NCBI RefSeq assembly: GCF_003046625.1
Contig: NZ_QAAD01000017.1
Coordinates: 1-64,000 of the forward strand
Direction: 5' to 3'
DNA length: 64,000 bases
Source of the DNA: Mangrovibacterium marinum
GTDB lineage: Bacteria > Bacteroidota > Bacteroidia > Bacteroidales > Prolixibacteraceae
The notes beneath the pieces are model-generated. The model was given only the letters and a program-made list of their open reading frames with translations. It was not told where the DNA came from and did not search any database. How positions within the stretch are numbered: position 1 is the first letter of the stretch; each line of letters starts with the position of its first letter. A program made the translations under genes and the position numbers. Below, piece after piece: positions 62,921-64,000 of the stretch.

Positions 62921-64000
62921 TTATAATTTGAATTCATTGCCCCCCGATTGGATCTCATAAGAAATTCCGTTCCAAACGAAACTTCCGGTCAAACCTTCCG
63001 GAAGTTCAATCCGAATCGTCCACTTTTTCTTATTCAACGCATAACTCACGGTTATCGCACCTTGCGGGTGAGGCATCGAACCACTTGCTTTTTTCAAATC
63101 GCCCAAATGCGGTTCAATTTTCACTTTCGAAAAACCGGGAGCATCGGAATCGATTCCCAGGACGGTGCGGAAAAATTCGATATTCGGACTAGCTCCCCAA
63201 GCATGACAATCCGAACGGGTTCGTTCAACTTGCGAATCTTCCCCCCAGGTTGTCATGCCCAGTTGAATGTTCTTTTTCCATATATCCAGGTGATTCAAAT
63301 ACTCATTGCCAAGCCCTGCTTTTATCATCGCCCGATTCAGGTAATATTTGAAATAAATAGACGTCTGAGTCAAATCCGGATTATAGATTATTCGCTTGAA
63401 TAAGTTAGTTGCATCATCACCTGAAATTGTTCCGGTTAAAATGGCCAACACATTGGCATGCTCCGAGAAATAGTTACGTTCATCCGTATCAGCGAACATT
63501 TTTCGACCATCATCCCAGTATTTATCCTTGATTGTTTGTTGTAAGTGTGCAGCTTTCTGCTGATACTCATCTGCCAAACATGCCATACCTAAATCGCGCT
63601 CCAGTTCGGAGGCAAGTTGCATAGCCCATAAAAGTTGAAGATCGATAACCGAAGAATAGCCCTGTTTACTTACAGGCGGAGCGCCTACCCGCCATTTTGA
63701 TGACTTATTTTCAGCCCAGTCCGTAAAATTCCAGTAAGGTAAATCTTTCACACTGCCGTCTTCCTGCTGATAATTTGCATAGAAGGCTAACACCTGCCTT
63801 ATCCCCATCAACTTCGATTTCACAAAATCTACATCCGGGCGATAGTGGTAATAATCGGACACCATGCCGATCCACAAAAGTGAAAATGGCGTGATGATTT
63901 GCAATTGTCCTCCTGGATACCTGCTTTGGGTGATTCCTTCCGGCAAACGTGATTTATCAATCAGGTTAATTGCACGGCGGGCCAACCGGTCGTCGCCACT
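62921..64000 (-). CDS. GH78-like alpha-L-rhamnosidase, 3' part
   Basis: The C-terminal 359 residues of a gene that continues beyond the window; the open frame runs to the last base and the first ATG-like codon is only a TTG. The (alpha/alpha)6 barrel segment GYSSVIDLQLLWAMQLASEL, the SEHANVLAILTG stretch and RSDCHAWGASPNIEFFRTVLGI are typical of GH78. The C-terminal beta-sandwich follows. It would act on alpha-L-rhamnose. Catalytic acids cannot all be placed because the N-terminal part is missing. Confidence 0.85.
   Translation of the reverse strand, partial: SGDDRLARRAINLIDKSRLPEGITQSRYPGGQLQIITPFSLLWIGMVSDYYHYRPDVDFVKSKLMGIRQVLAFYANYQQEDGSVKDLPYWNFTDWAENKSSKWRVGAPPVSKQGYSSVIDLQLLWAMQLASELERDLGMACLADEYQQKAAHLQQTIKDKYWDDGRKMFADTDERNYFSEHANVLAILTGTISGDDATNLFKRIIYNPDLTQTSIYFKYYLNRAMIKAGLGNEYLNHLDIWKKNIQLGMTTWGEDSQVERTRSDCHAWGASPNIEFFRTVLGIDSDAPGFSKVKIEPHLGDLKKASGSMPHPQGAITVSYALNKKKWTIRIELPEGLTGSFVWNGISYEIQSGGNEFKL

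Noticed and set aside
1-64000. CRISPR array
   Set aside because: No regularly spaced identical repeats with unique spacers. The 12-bp-period repeat at 757-790 is too short and has no spacers.

Overview
The window comes from a member of the Bacteroidota, most likely a plant-polysaccharide degrader of the Bacteroidales/Marinilabiliales type. The evidence is a SusC/SusD pair, a giant hybrid two-component regulator, a short RpoD without region 1.1, a Rho factor with a long charged N-terminal insert, and many -7 boxes of the Bacteroidota form TAnnTTTG. I identified families from sequence motifs by eye; no database search was run.

Region 1 (about 230-8,220). Two tRNA-Lys(TTT) genes once stood in tandem. 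A visibly A+T-rich integrative element of about 7.5 kb (617-8113) has inserted into the 3' end of one of them. It is bounded by a 13-bp direct repeat and carries a 10-bp repeat near both ends that looks like integrase arm sites. It encodes a tyrosine integrase, a small HTH/excisionase-like protein, a rolling-circle (phage II/X type) replication protein, and cargo. The cargo is a degenerate LAGLIDADG protein paired with a Sll1717-like P-loop ATPase, and a divergent phospholipase-D-fold protein, possibly anti-phage.

Region 2 (8,220-22,000) is mostly housekeeping: an SDR dehydrogenase, a thioesterase, a LysE exporter, a secreted esterase-like hydrolase, a NUDIX hydrolase, a Xaa-Pro aminopeptidase, rho, rpoD, rpe, a FeoA-FeoB fusion with its small Cys-rich partner, a two-gene operon with a thiamine-binding-like protein, and two tandem tRNA-Arg(ACG) genes.

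Region 3 (22,015-64,000) is the remarkable part: about 42 kb nearly all on the minus strand. It opens with a complete trans-4-hydroxyproline catabolic operon (dehydrogenase, epimerase, semialdehyde dehydrogenase, deaminase) facing a divergent AraC regulator. Then come a Xaa-Pro dipeptidase, PruA, a run of secreted enzymes (GH146-like, metallopeptidase, S9 dipeptidyl peptidase, GH27, two tandem GH127), a CotH kinase, a DUF6055-DUF4859 protein, a DUF4859 lipoprotein, SusD, SusC, the hybrid regulator, GH43, a second GH146-like enzyme and part of a GH78.

Taken together, the genes look like a utilization system for hydroxyproline-rich plant cell-wall glycoproteins such as extensin. GH43 and GH127/GH146 enzymes would strip alpha- and beta-L-arabinofuranose from hydroxyproline, and GH27 would remove alpha-galactose from serine. 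The peptidases would cut the Pro/Hyp-rich backbone, the M24 enzyme would split X-Pro/X-Hyp dipeptides, and the intracellular operon would burn hydroxyproline to 2-oxoglutarate while PruA handles proline. The family assignments are reasonably firm; the substrate is an inference.
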